A DNA stretch of 64,000 nt from Tubulanus polymorphus. Lineage: Eukaryota > Nemertea > Palaeonemertea > Tubulaniformes > Tubulanidae. The DNA is taken from positions 7,582,001-7,646,000 of the forward strand of contig NC_134029.1 in assembly GCF_964204645.1 (NCBI RefSeq), given 5' to 3'. The position numbers were made by a program, and so were the translations under genes. The notes beneath the pieces were generated by a model. The model saw nothing but the letters and a program-made list of their open reading frames with translations. It was not told the origin of the DNA and made no database searches. Positions within the stretch are counted from its first letter, which is position 1; every line of letters starts with the position of its first letter. Of this stretch, positions 1 through 14,300 are shown piece by piece.

Positions 1-1853
1 AAATATCTAGTCTAGCAAGCTGAAAACATCAGGGGAGATTCATGTCAGTGATGACAGAAATTGTTGTAGTTAGTACCTTTATTAGTAGATTTTGTTGAGC
101 CAAGCGGATATGTTAATTTTGAGAGAATTGTTTGGCTCGAAAAACCGACAAGTGGTTACCGGTATTGTTTTGTGATTGGTTGAAGGTGGCATTATTTAGT
201 TTTCGGATGCTGTATAGCACAGAATGTGTGTTGACGATGATATATCTATGATAATAAGAATGTGCTCCCTAATTTTTGCGAAGAAGGAAATTTTTATCCA
301 TTAGCATTTGTCTGTCTGTACCCCCTTGCATAAGATCTGTTGCGTTGTACGTTCTGTAAAACTAAAAAGACGTATTTTCACGCCTGTTTTCTATGTTGTG
401 TTTCACTTGATTACTAGTGCCAACAAAAGCTGGTTCAACCAACGTAGGACAATCCGGCTCGGCCTATGAAATTGTTTTCCCTGTGTAGCGTTTGCTGGGT
501 ATTCTGTATTCACTTAAAAAGAATTCACATGTAGCCAGTTCTACAGTTGGTTGGTTTTTGGAATGACTCTGACCGGGTCATAATTTCATTCAGCTGGAGT
601 TCATATTTCATGATGCAAGTTCAAAATTCATTATAATTTCCATTTTAAGGTAAAATCGAAGCTGTTTATATAAGTTCAATGAATCAAGGTTCATCGCATA
701 AATTCACAGCTCTTGCTCTTGAGTTACATTATCACATTTATTAGCTTTCAATCGATGCAATAAGGTTACCGGGTATTCAGATGTTAATGGATAATGTATT
801 TCTCTTCATATTGTTGTATGTTGAATATTGTACAGGCTTAAAGCTCTGCATGTACTTTAGCTTATATCTAATAACGATCTCTTTGTTTTTTTTTTCTAGT
901 TATTTTTATGCTTCCAGCAAGATTAATGATAATGATAATACTGCGAATTTGCATTGCTGTCAACTGCTAGCATTCAAAGGTGTAACATGGTTATTCAAGT
1001 TGAAATAAAAGGATTTTCCTGATAATTGTGTAGTCAGTTAACTCAATATTTCTGCCGACCTTTGGTAGATAAGCAAAATTCGCAACCCTAGAGGCGAAAT
1101 AAGTGCCGAGAATCTATTGCATTGTGTCTGTCATCCTTTCTGGATAATTTTGGATTCTATGTGGGAAGATCCCTTTTCATTCATTGCCTACATGCAACCG
1201 TGGTTGAGGTCTTGCATGTCATGTGAGGTCAAACTTTGCTTGCCAACCTGACTGCCATACTTCCAACAACAGATAATCGGAGGATTTACATTCTTCGAGG
1301 GTCTGCGATGTAATCACCGAGAGTTTACCAACAAATGATAAGTCGTGTCGAAAAAAGTATAGATTCCAATAGCACATGTAACACAATTCCCAGTTCTCAG
1401 AGGCAGGAACACTTACAGAGCAACCATAAGCAAGAATTGAATGGAGGTGGGCCAGAATCCAAGCAAGAAAGCGACACGTCTGAAAATGGATTGAAGTAAT
1501 CCATCTTCATAATCATAAAGTAGTTGATTGAAAACGTCAGCTAATAGATCTTGTTAAATCTTCATATTGTAGTCTTATATAAACACTTCATAGACTGCGA
1601 CCAGTTCGATTGATTTCGATGGTCGAAAACCCGTTACAGGTTTCCACGACCATGAAGGTAAGTTTCTTGCAACACTCCAGACCTTATTTCAATAAGCTCA
1701 AACAATGAATGACGAATTGAACCCATTGTACAGGGAAAGCTGGGACTAGAACTGCCGTAATAGTTTTTGGTGAAGAAAAGTAGGCTTGCGCTGATGAAAA
1801 CAAAGTACAATGCATGTATTTATATTCTTAGAAATAGTCTTATTTTATTTACT
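1..1853. other. Gene-free stretch left of TAF1
   Basis: I see no convincing gene here. A short open stretch at 1335-1499 (+, 54 codons, low-complexity S/Q/N/E content) begins just after a segment around 1265-1330 that recurs near 6838-6895 in a TAF1 intron, so it is better read as repeat-derived. A start codon followed directly by a good donor (ATGAAG then GTAAGT, about 1651-1662, +) has no partner exon that I can find. The lowest part of TAF1's 3' untranslated region probably begins near 1854. Confidence 0.5.
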
Positions 1854-2318
1854 GGTGGTATATACATATTTACAGAACTAATTTACAATTAATTCATACA
1901 TTTTTACATTGAGTGGATGAACACATTTTTAGTCGTCATACTTACTGGTAATACAGAATAAATACATATACATGTACAAAAATATAGCTATACCAAGTTG
2001 AAGCTAAGATTTAAGACTTGACAAAGCCAATCTAGCAACAACTTTAGTCATTTTTATAGACCAGTTTTAAACTTTTAACCTAAAGGTTATCTCAACTCTA
2101 ATCACCCGGTAGCTGATTGAATTAGCCCCATGGCTCATCTTGAATTCGCTCTATAAAGCAGTTTCTTACAGCTTATTTCAGCATTCCGTTTAGGGACTAA
2201 GTCACAACTGGTACCAGGAAATGGATTCAATGAAGATTTCATTTGAAAAACCTTCAATTTCCCCATTATTGAACTTTGTATCCGCTTGATTCAGTGTAAT
2301 ACTTATAGTCCCACATTT
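1854..2318 (-). other. TAF1 3' untranslated region and polyadenylation signal
   Basis: Below the TAF1 stop codon (2319-2321) the minus strand reads AATAAA at 1854-1859, giving a 3' UTR of about 0.46 kb. The assignment rests only on the hexamer and its distance from the stop; no transcript data are available. Confidence 0.45.
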
Positions 2319-5300
2319 TCACGGTTGAAAGAACTCATTAAAATCGAATCCTTCGTTCGAATCTTCTTCTTGCGTATCCGCGTTACCCGTATATTCCCCG
2401 TGGTCGGAGTCATCCGAATCGGAAACTCGTAAATCTTCGTTCAGATTACTGTCCTCGTTCTGATTTAAACGCGATTCGCGCAACGTCTGCGCTTCGGCCA
2501 ATCCGGAACTTTGCAAGAAATAGTCCGACGGGTCGAAGTTCTCGTAACTGATGTTATTCTCTTCCATCGATTGCGAGTAGTTCATATCCTGCGCGTTTTC
2601 GTCGATGTCCATCTCTCGGACGCCGCCGGCCTCTCTGTGGTAATTACTCTGGTCATCATCGCTTTCTTCTGAAAATTGAACAAGAAAATTACTAACTTAT
2701 AGGTTAATTGATGCCTTGAAAAATAAATACACATATTGCTTAATATTGTTGCCTATAGAAAGGACAACTAAAGTTATTTTGGATTTGAATATATAAATAA
2801 GTAATTGAATCGACCGACAACCAGTCTAGACCCGATATATTGATGACATAGTGCACATCCTCTAAAACATAAATAGCGGAACATACATGTATATAAATCG
2901 AAACTACTGACCTGATAGCTGCCGTGGAGGAGCGCCATGATCACTGCCCTCTGGTGTCATCTGCAAATCTTTAGCTAGTACACTACCGTCATCTTCACCA
3001 CCAGGAACACTTGTATCCGTTGTCTGAAAAAAATGATTCGAACAAAATCATATAAGATAATGAATCGTTGACGCCGTAGGCCTACTGAATAATATGCAAC
3101 AGCCAACCCCATTGTACTCTTTGTACATAGCTAGTGAATTTAGAGTTATAACTTGCCTTATTATGCGTGTGATCGATTGAAGAATCACCTTCCACATCGA
3201 TATCTGCATCGGAATCGCGGGATATTTCCATCTTCTGAAAAAACATTTGAAATTTAACTGTGTGTAACGGCTGAAGGAGGTCCGTGAAATATTGACCCGA
3301 TAACCACTGATGAAATCAAGCATTTGAAGATCTCACGCAGTTTGAAAATCTAACTAAACTTTTTACAACTTCGGAAATCAGTGTTCATAATGTGACTTGA
3401 TATTTGAAAGGCTAAAAAATTCGGGTCAACGTATATGAAAAAGTATTGAGCCATTTTCGGACATACCACCCACTGGCATGACTCGGAACTTCGGAAATAC
3501 ATGACATACCTGTAGACCTTTAGGCGACGTGGGTGGTGGAAATAATAGATTTGCTGCCGATTCAAAAACACCGTCCTCGGCTGCCGAGTTCATCTGGTCC
3601 TTCGACGCGATACTGTCATTATCGAAACCTACAAATATCATCACATTGCTTATCGATAAAAATCTTCGATCTTAAAATCCTATCCGTTATAGATGGATAA
3701 GTTTGTACTACGTACCGAGAATGCTGTCTTCGTGGTTGATCGATGTTCCCGTTATAACGCTGTCCGTTTCTGCGGCTGCCGCAGCTGCCTCTTGCGTCGC
3801 TCGGATATTCTTCTCAATCGTCAAGATGTGATCATCTTCCAACTGTAAAATCAAAAGCACTTTTCACATTTTGTTCAGTAATAACTGAGTAATCATTATT
3901 ATTATTATCATAACCTACTTTTATTACCTCTAGGGAGCATCTTATTAAAACTGGGCCCAGGGGCTTATATAGGTGACCCTTAAAGTATACTTTGACATAG
4001 TGACAAATTAGTAAGGAAACAGAAAGATCCATAAAAATAATATTGGTCTCAATGATTTACGCTAATATAAAAATATCTATGACACTAGACTTCGAGTGTC
4101 TTTGCCACAAAGTCTCAAAGATGACTAACTGAATTTGTATTACCTCCAGTAATGCTTCTCGGCCTAATTCAGTCATTTTACGAGATGTAGCAGTAAACTG
4201 ACTGTCGGGTCCGTTGTATTTAACACTGTTTACGTGAATCGTTTCGATATCCTGCATGAATTCATCTCGACTGTGATAACGATGCCCGGTAACTTTCTAA
4301 AAGAGAAAATGAAACCTTTTTGTGACGACAATACCAGTCAAGCATCAGAAGTTGAAATACCATATAACCCAAAATCGTACAACAGCTGATTATATTTTGT
4401 ACATAAAAGCCAAAGTATTGGTTTTGATCAACTGAATATCTATAGACTGGTTCATAAAGCTATACACACTAACATATATGACATGCAGCGTTACGGCTTT
4501 TCTTCTGGCACAAATATACTAATGTATTACATTTCATCCATGAACTGATAAAACAAAAGTTCCAAAATAGCACATTTGTAGTAAATAATTTGAGATCTAG
4601 GTCAGGAATATATCCGTCCAATAATCTGATCATGATATTTTTGGGTAAAAATCTTGGGCCAGATATCGGTTATTGACTTGGATATACGATGCCAGGTTAG
4701 GAAAAATCTACCTATTGCAACCAGTACAAATTGGCTGTGTTCACTGCGCTCTTGATCATGTATGAACCTCATGAAGGGGGATGGTAGAATATGAACACCA
4801 TCCCAAGCTTCGATCACATATTACCAAAAAGTACCCACCTTCTGCATCGTTCCGAGATCCATGGGATTCGTGATGACTTCGTAATAATCTTTCACAAACT
4901 TTTTATTCACGGGATTGTGGAACGGCCACGAGCTGTCGACTGCCTTCACACGCTGTAACACGCCTTCGAGGATATACGACAACGCCACCTGGTCGTCATC
5001 GTCTAGCAACGGATTGATAGCTTTCTCCAGACGCATTAGACGTTCCTCTTTCTGTTGAAAATTTGAAGAAGAACAAATTGTTAGGTTTTCATAGACAAGT
5101 GACTGGCTAATTCGAAACTCAGCCTTACTAACTACTTAAGCAATCTATTTTTCATAATTATTATTTACCTCAGCAATTCGTTGAAGGCACAAATCCAGCA
5201 TCGATTTAGCAGTATACGTCAATGGACTCTTCACTCCGTTGTATGTTTTACAATTCTCAACAATTTGATTCACGTCCATCAAGAACTCCTCACGAGTATG

Positions 5301-8300
5301 GTACTTGCGATTCCGTATATTCTGTGGAATATAAAAGATAGTTGGCTGTTTTTTTCTCTTCAATCTCTAACCTTTTCGTTGTAAGGCAAACAGTCTATCC
5401 ACCTAGCATTGATGACCAATTGGCAAACCGATAAAAACAAACCTCTCGTATTTTCTGTAAATCCATCGGCTTTTTGACTAGTTTGTAATAATCGGGCACA
5501 GTCTTGATATTGACCGGAAACAAAAACGGTTGAGTGTCCGGCAAATCACGCATTTCATTTAGTATACTCTCGAACACCGTCGATATCGTAACCAATGGAT
5601 CCGCGCGACGTCTATGAGATTGCTTCTTAGGTTTCTGAAAATCATAATTTACCATGATTTATACGAATTTAAGATATATAGGTTATTCATTCTTCGCAAT
5701 TATTGAAATCAACAAAATACGATTCAATTGACTCGGACATGTCTGTGAAACTAGCCAAAGCAATGGAAGCCACTCGATCAAGTTGTTGGAGAATACATTC
5801 TATCAATACTTGAATTTCATCAGTCAGTTGGACAACAAAGATCTAATCCAGTGCAAAAATTTGGCAATTTTCTCCCGATGAACATGACGCTCAAAATCTC
5901 GACATATTATTTACCTTAAGATAATCACAATGCACAACAGTTCCGGCGCGTTGACGCCTTTTAGCACCCGTGGCAGCTTTCGGAAATTTGAGCACCAGAG
6001 ATTTCTTCCGAATAGAATCAGCCCTGAAATCAACAAGCAATAAACAGAACACTTATATGATCATAGTTCTACGCAAGACGAATTACCAACTATCACCATT
6101 TGCAATTTAGAAACCACAACAAATTCAGGTGGAAATAGGATATTCATATAAACCTTTTTGACAATGTACAATGGCAAGTTGCACAGTCATGACTCAGATG
6201 TAAGCATAGTCTAAGACCATCTTAGATCTATACCTGATCTTACAACTTAAGACAAAAAAAGAGGAGTTAAAGGTTCCTCCCAAGGAAAATTATGACCTTG
6301 AAATCATCTTAGATCATATCTATCAAAATTAAGACTCGCAAGTTTCAACAATCCACTAGAGATTTTCTTCATTCTAAAATTGTACATAGTGTGCATGTTC
6401 CGAGTCTTTCCACAAACCAACATCATTCAATTTTCTACTTACCTTTCGACGAGATTTTTCGATAGTTTAATTTTTGTTCCCTCGACATTGATGAGATCGT
6501 CCTCGACGAGCATACACTTCTCTTCCTCTTCTTCTTGCTCTTCCGTCATAGCAACCGGTTTCGAAATCGTCACCGGTGCTGCCCTCTGGTAGAGCGGACA
6601 TTCCTTGTTCGTTCGCATGTGACCCACTTGTCCGCAAGCTCCACATTTCAACTGTCAGAGAGAACAAGTTAAAATACTTCATCTTTGGATTTATAGCACA
6701 ACTGTTTTTTGGGATAATCAGGTCACATTGTCCGAGGTTTTTCAGTTGATTGACCTCAAATAAAAACCAGACATCTGAATTTCAGTAATCACTTGAGATT
6801 TCTAGCAAGGGTCTTGCCATACATGAAGATAAAAGACAATCGGGGGATTTACCAACTTTGAGGGTCTGTTATGTAAATCGTTTGTGTTAGCCAACCACCA
6901 TGGCCTCTGGTCAAGTTGAAAAAGCACATGGCCACAAGACTTCCATAGTTCTGTGCTGGTGCTCATACAAGACTATAGTAGTGGCACTGACTAAGAACTA
7001 CGCATGCTCACAAGAATTGTAGCGATCAGCATTCAGTGATTGGGAGATATTACCACAGAATGTGTTCGCTGGTATCCCAAGGATACTGTAGATTTATAAT
7101 CCAAGGGAACACCATTCAGGGAAAATTGCAGTGTTTTGACCCAGCAACAGCTATACAGAAATACTAAGTACCTTCAACATAGGGGCATCTTTTTTCTTCT
7201 TCTTTTTCGGTGGTTCCATCGGGATAGGATTCAAAGCTCGTTCTTTCTCGCGTTCTTGGTTACGTTTGATTCGACGCAGTTGCTCTTGAATTCTAAAGAA
7301 AAGAAATGACAAGAGCACGGAGTTGAAAAATCAAAACTAAAAACTGCGACAAAATCGAAATTTCGAATAGATTCCCACACGACTTACCGGCGACGTTCTT
7401 TTTTCATTTCTTCTTTTTGAGCTTCATCCAAAGTTGCGAACTGTTTACTATAAAATACCACCGAATAAAACACAATTTCAATGCAGATCTAATTAGGGAT
7501 GGGTATTACATACATGATAATGAAGCAATTCATTGATTGGGAATGAATGACTCACATGAAAGTCGGATCTTTCGTCTGTCGTATTCGCACATACGTATCG
7601 ATAACCTGGTTCTTCTTAACGCTCTCCGTGCGAGTATATTCTTTCCCGTCCTCGCTTTTGAACGTACGAACTATTCGCAACGTGCGTTTGGCCTGAAATC
7701 AATTTTCTCATCACATAAAATTGAGAACGTGTTTTTACAAAGATGGTAAGTTTGGAGTTTGGGATTAAAATTATCCCTTTATACTGTAAATCTCGATACT
7801 GTGAAATCTTCGATAAAGCTACAACAGAATCGCAACTATAACAAAATTCATCTTTGAAAATAGTTTATTACAGCTTGATCAATTTTGCTGAGTCACTTCA
7901 GCCTCATCAGGTAGGTATAATGTGTGAAATGAACTATATACTGAGCTATATACAGAAGGTACAGTTATTTACCTAATTAACTTGTTCTCTCATGTATATA
8001 TACCCCTGTTTCTAGTTAGTTCCTCACACCTGACGATGGTCTCTAGATAGACTCCCAAACATCTTGATCTTTTGGTTTAAATTTTTTTGATAACCGGTAT
8101 AAAATTTGCTTTCAATCTTATAGATTTCAGTGTGGATCTTAAACTTATCATGTACAGAAGGGCTGTGAAATCTTACCTGTGGTACACCGCTTGTATGTTC
8201 ATCCTTCTTACTCTTTTTGTCGTCAGCGACATCTTCCTCGCCCATAAACATCTTCTGCAACTTGATTCTTTCGGCTTCTTCCCTTTCCATAATTATCTGC

Positions 8301-11300
8301 ACGAAGGAAAAATCTTTAAATGAGGTGTGTACGAACAGTTTAAGTTAAAGATTACCATCGCATTTATCGGTATATGACGCCGAAGATTCGATAAGTTCTT
8401 TTCGGTCATACCTGTGTCGATGTCTTCTTATTCGACAGCATGTTCTCGATATTTTTCCCCATCTCTTCGTAATCCGATTCGTTTTCCGAGCTGGATCCCT
8501 CGTCGGTGGACAGCAGCTCGACCGACGAGAGCACGCGATTTTGTAAATCGAATATTCGCTGACTTTCGTCTTTATATCGTTCTTGGTGTTCGGCGATCGA
8601 GAACCGGTTACCTCGAGCGAATTTACTCATACCTAAACAAACAAAATGCCGGCAATAGTTCATATTACAGGATCAGTACAAGTGTTCAATATAGATTTGA
8701 TTATTATGTTTCTATATCAATTTTGTTTATGTTTTTCTCATTATTTTGAGCTAATTCTCTTTTTGTTTAGTGATTCTTTACTCATCATCTGATTGCAATT
8801 CTAAACGCTATGTTCACAATTCACCATCTTACTGATACAGTTGAACCCTGTTAATATGATTCTATTTTAGACGAAACCCGTTTATCACGATGATTTCCAG
8901 CATATCCCAGCTAACATACAGTATTTATATAAATCTATAAAGCTTTGGATGATATGATGATACTTTTACCCATCAGAATAAACGAGGTTCCACTGTACTG
9001 GTTAAAATTCTATATAACATTGCATTCTTTTACTACACATAAAGATCTGATAAATCTACATTTGTCTTGTTGTTAGCGTATGTACCAGTGCAGAGGATTA
9101 TAGGAATAACAATTAGAGACCGGTATGGGTATTTCTATCAGTAATATACGTACTTCCTTCTTGTCCAGCTTTAGCCTGTTCAGTAGACATTGTCCTCACC
9201 ACGTCTATCACCTCCCAACGCGAAAGTTTCTTTATTTCCACATCGGGCACGCCAAACTTCTTCAACAGCGCTTTTGCGTCTTTCAAATTCAACCGACGCA
9301 AATCGGCGTCAGTTCCCGTGACAGTTCGTTTGGCCGGTTCTTCCTCGATTTTCTGTTGTTCTCGTTGCTGAAATTGATTCATCAAAAAGTATAGACATTT
9401 CCTACGTAGTACCATATACACCGGCTATCTCATTAACCCAATCCACTCCAATACAGTTCCTCATAGAAAATCATTACACTCATTATGACTACAAGGTAAC
9501 TGGTAACAAGGTGTTGAATAAGGGGAATATCGCTAGAGTGATATATCTACACTGAAGTGCGGCGTATTGTTAATTACTCATGTTTCAATATACTTAACAG
9601 GTGCTTCCATCTTTCAAAAGAGATAAAAAGTAATTACCAATAACATCACCCCGATGCAGTGGACTAGCAAAGTACAAAACCAATTTATACATAATAATGA
9701 AACCAAAGCTTTTCAGCAAGATGATAATACTTACCTTCTGTTGTGAAGGTTTATTGGGAACCTTCACGTAAGAGAAGCCCTCTCCGGTACCGGTAGGATC
9801 CGCTACACCATTAAGAGCTAATAAACACTTTCCTTTCATGGCTGCGATGAATGCACGTGTAGTATTCCATGGCGCTGTGCGAACCTAACGGTAAATATTC
9901 AACACAATCAAAACTTAACATCAAATTGCAAGCAGCAGTCTAGACTGGCCAATACTTATTATGAGGAACTTTTCAAAAACTTGGCTGTTATTTCTATGCT
10001 AGCCACTCTTGTACGATAAATATGGTACCTACTATGAAATCAGCTCCCACGCATGTCCCTTAAGCGTTTCTAAATTTTTGAATGAATGCCCTTTTTTAAG
10101 TTATAAATAGTTCTAACGGATAACACATTAAGGAATTTTGTCAAATAAAACCCCAAAAATACAGATCTTCCTTTTCCCAAAATACTATGTTTAAAAAAAT
10201 CTCAGCAAATGCTCGACTCCACAATTCGAATAAACATTGATTGACCAACTAACCTCATCATCAATTTTCATCTGATTTTCATCATCATCGTCGTATTCAG
10301 GAGCAAACAATGATTTTTCCCCGTAGCCTGCGTCCTACACGAAGACAAATACAGACAAAAGACAATGAGTACCGTACGCAAAATCTATGATGTAACTTCA
10401 CGTTGAAATGCGCGAGCTAGAAACCTTCAAACGTTGCTCAGCTGCAAGCATACTGTAATATCCGCAGCATTGTTCCGGCGATACCATGGCCCTCATTTCA
10501 TCTTCCGTTGGCAGACGAAAGTCGGCCTTCAACACCCACCAATTAGAATCCATTCCTAGATGAACAAAATGTAAGAAATATTCCGGTGATATTTGCTCGA
10601 TATAAGCATAGAGGTCTGGGGCAAGTTTCTGAATGGTCACTAAATTATCCATAAGTGGTCTCAAATCTCATAAAGACTGGTTTAAAGCTGATATACATGT
10701 AGATTGAACCAATATTGTCTTAGACTGGGATTAAATCTAAGCCTTCACAGTAACTGACTCATGGTTGCTATTCAATAATCTGCAACTGCTGTAAAACCAT
10801 TGATGTCGCATGAACTCAAATAAAGCGTTAACTACCAATATGAACAATGAATTGGTTTTTGGAATGATAAAATGGAACTAAATAAAACTCGAAAATATTT
10901 CAACTAAACTGAAAATCTGGAAATGATGGTTGTAGAGTATTGGACTACTCAAATGATACTTAATGTCGACAACCAAAGTTACAATAGAAATTAGGATGTT
11001 ACTATGATGTACAATTCAACCGACATTTTTATTCTAAAATAACATCATCATCATTATCCAGGTAAAAGGAATGATACTTAATAGAAGAACCATTATTGTT
11101 GTAACAACCTGCTCTGATCGTTCTCCAATTATCTGAGAGAAAATGCGAAACCATAAAACTAATAATGAAAGTTATTTGCATAAGCCATACGACGTGTACG
11201 CACATACAGTTAAGGGGTGAAAGTTTTGAAAAAGACATCAGATGGTCCACCGAACAAATCGAAATCCGAAATATGGCGAGAAAAAGTTTGAGCAGAATTT

Positions 11301-14300
11301 TTCCAAGTTTATGGTATTCAGTGATGAAGACTTGACCGATTAGTTTTACATATATGTAGGTAGCATAATTATAGCATTTGTCTATACCTGTAGTGACGGT
11401 ATGTCAATGAAGCAACAAAATGCTTTTTGGGGCAAACCATTTAAACAGTATTGATTCGGAGCTGCCAACTATTCGTACCTGTTCTCTTGAAATCTGCGCA
11501 CAATTTCAAACGTTTCCTGATGCTACTCTCAGAATGCGATGGAAACGCTTTCTTGATGTCGTCCATTTTGATCCTCTTAGGATTGTCTTTACTTTTCATG
11601 AACAAACGATATATGAAAACCTAATTGAGAAAAACATTTCTTCAAAACATGAAGGCCAAGGGTTTGTCCCAATAAGTAAAAGTACGTTTCACTGAGTGGG
11701 TCTAAAATCTGAACTGATCAATCTCAAGCTGCGGGAACTTACTTGAAGAAAATCTCTGATGAAATTGTTGGCACGTTTTGAATTCGGTCCGGGGACCTCG
11801 TATTGGGGGCATTCCTGACCGACGCAATAGATAGAATTCACTTCACGTATGTGAATGCTGTAAAATAAAACACGCTGCGTTTCGTTAATCAGACATACAT
11901 TCAAAATTTCATGTCATACTAATCCCATTATTCCATGTTCATAACTTATTATTATAACGATATTAATGTAGCTACCAAACCACGGATTTTACCCTAAGGC
12001 TAATTAATACAAATACAGGTTTTAAAGACCGTGACCTACAGTTCCCAATTTTTAATTAGAGCTAGCTAGTACAAAAATTTCTGATTGAGCCTACTTATAT
12101 CTAAAATGAAAGCGGTCTCAGGATTTCATTAAAATATGAATGAATCGACTGAATCAGAATGCCACTTCTATTTGATTTTCTTGTTCCTGAATATTCCCCG
12201 GCATGTACGTTAACCCTGAATTGATCTGCTAAGAATCCAATCAATCAACACATCCAATACATAAGACTGACGGAAACGGTTTGAATGATTTTATACGCAA
12301 TTATGAATCTTTTTTTCAAAATCATCATAAGGTAATTCCCCGTCCCCTGATCTCACTGATATGCCCCTGTGTATGTGCGTACCTGTTTCGGTTGCGAATG
12401 AGAAGGAAATCTGTATCGGGAACACGGTGTTGATAGATCGGCGCTCTGAACATGTTGTTCTCTAGTGCTTGCAGACATTGGCCGGGTTTTAGAGAACCGA
12501 GGAACGGCGACGTGTGAGCGTACGCTAGTTCGCCGTACTCGTACGAAGGAGGCGTGTTGTCTTTCGTTCCAGGTTTCTACGAGGAAATATAGGCAATAAA
12601 TATCCGTAAATTAGGCATTTTTACTTCCCACGCACGGTGATGAATTTCTGTCTGTGTTTGCAGGTAACTGTAATTTTTTTTCATAATCAAATCGCCCTGG
12701 GCCTAGACAAGAAACTCGGCAAAATCCTGATTAGTTTTTCTTCGGATGGTGATAATCTGTAGAGAACACGCGGGGTGTGTAGTACAGACAGCCGATTGAT
12801 AGCTCGAAATCGAAAATCAAACGATCTTATATTCTCCTTACCCGTTTGTAGTGGTTCTTTATTTTGGTTGCCATACCGACTTGCATGAGAAGCGGTGGAT
12901 ATTGTTCGGAATATTCGGCGAGTATAATCTCGCCGTCCATTCCCGTTAGGTCGTTCATCGTACGCATGAAGAACACCTCACCGCCTCCCGACGTCAGTTT
13001 CTCTTGTTCTCTCAGCTAAAAAGATGCAAATAATGAAGCACCAGTCGTAAATTCATTACAAATCTCAACAGTCACTACAGCGCCCGCATCACTTTCATAT
13101 CCCAAATAAAGTTAACTCCTTCTAAATCTATCACTTGATCCCAGTAAAAGCATTAATTCGATGGTTTTGTAAGTTGATCAAGATTTCATTCAATAAAATC
13201 GTTCAGAAATCGTTTATCAACTAAAACCGTACGGAAATACGAACCTTCGCTTTGCGTTTGATATTTTTCAGTAAAGGTTGAACGGGATGCGGTCCATTTG
13301 AAGACATCGCGCCGTGCGAATACTTTTTCAGAGGTGGACGATGAAAATGGCGCAGTTTCATCGGTCCGAGATGCGTTGGGAAGAATGGCTGTCGTAATTC
13401 TAACGAGGGAATCGAATGCTGAAATTCATGAGTTAGAAATTTATTGAGAAATTGATTGCTTGGGTAGATTAATAGTTCAGCTAAGTTCTCTCCAACATAA
13501 CTACATCTTAGAAATAATGAAATGAATTAAAGAACCAATGCCCATAGTTCCACAGTCGTGACTTAGGTTCTAAAGTAGTCTATCAGACCAAGATGGTCTT
13601 AGGCTGATGTTAAATCTAAGTCATGAATGAATGTGCGCAAGGCCCAGTTGTTGAAATGTTGGTTCAATGTCTTATGTTATATATAGGCCTACTGTGCTAA
13701 CAATGCAGTTTTAATTTTCATCACAATGTCATCTGCTTTTAGGAAACTGGCTCTGACTTTCACTACCTACCAATTGTTTGAAGGAATGGCACGTACCTGT
13801 ATTAGAGTTCCAGCTACGTTAGATCGTAACGCATTGTCCATAGATTTCGGCAGGTAATACTCATCATTAGACATATTGAACGGATCTTTGTTGCCAGAAT
13901 TGGCCGTCTAGAATATAAGATATAAACAAAGTTGAAAAATATCTATTATCCAATACCCCTCGGCCAGTTAACATAGCAATCCTATTTCTATCGTAGAAGA
14001 TCCATTTTCACCAGCTCCATTCCCTGAATTATTCAGTAATTACTATGTACCTATTGCCAGTGTAAAATCACAAGATTTGTAATTGATTAGAATAATCTAC
14101 CTCTTCATCGTCTTCTTCCTCTTCTTTAATAATTCCAGCTTTACCGAGCAAAATCCTTGACTTACGAATTTCCTAAAATCATCGATAGGAAGATACATGA
14201 ATTACTGACGTTCGGCGCAAGTGCGTGGCATCATTACCGATTCAAATAAACAGAAGTTCTATGTCGAACCTTTTCTTTTTTCGTCGTTCCACTTTTTTCA

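Noticed and set aside
1335-1499. 54-codon plus-strand open stretch
   Set aside because: It adjoins a segment repeated near 6840-6895, has low-complexity composition, no clear acceptor and no partner exon.
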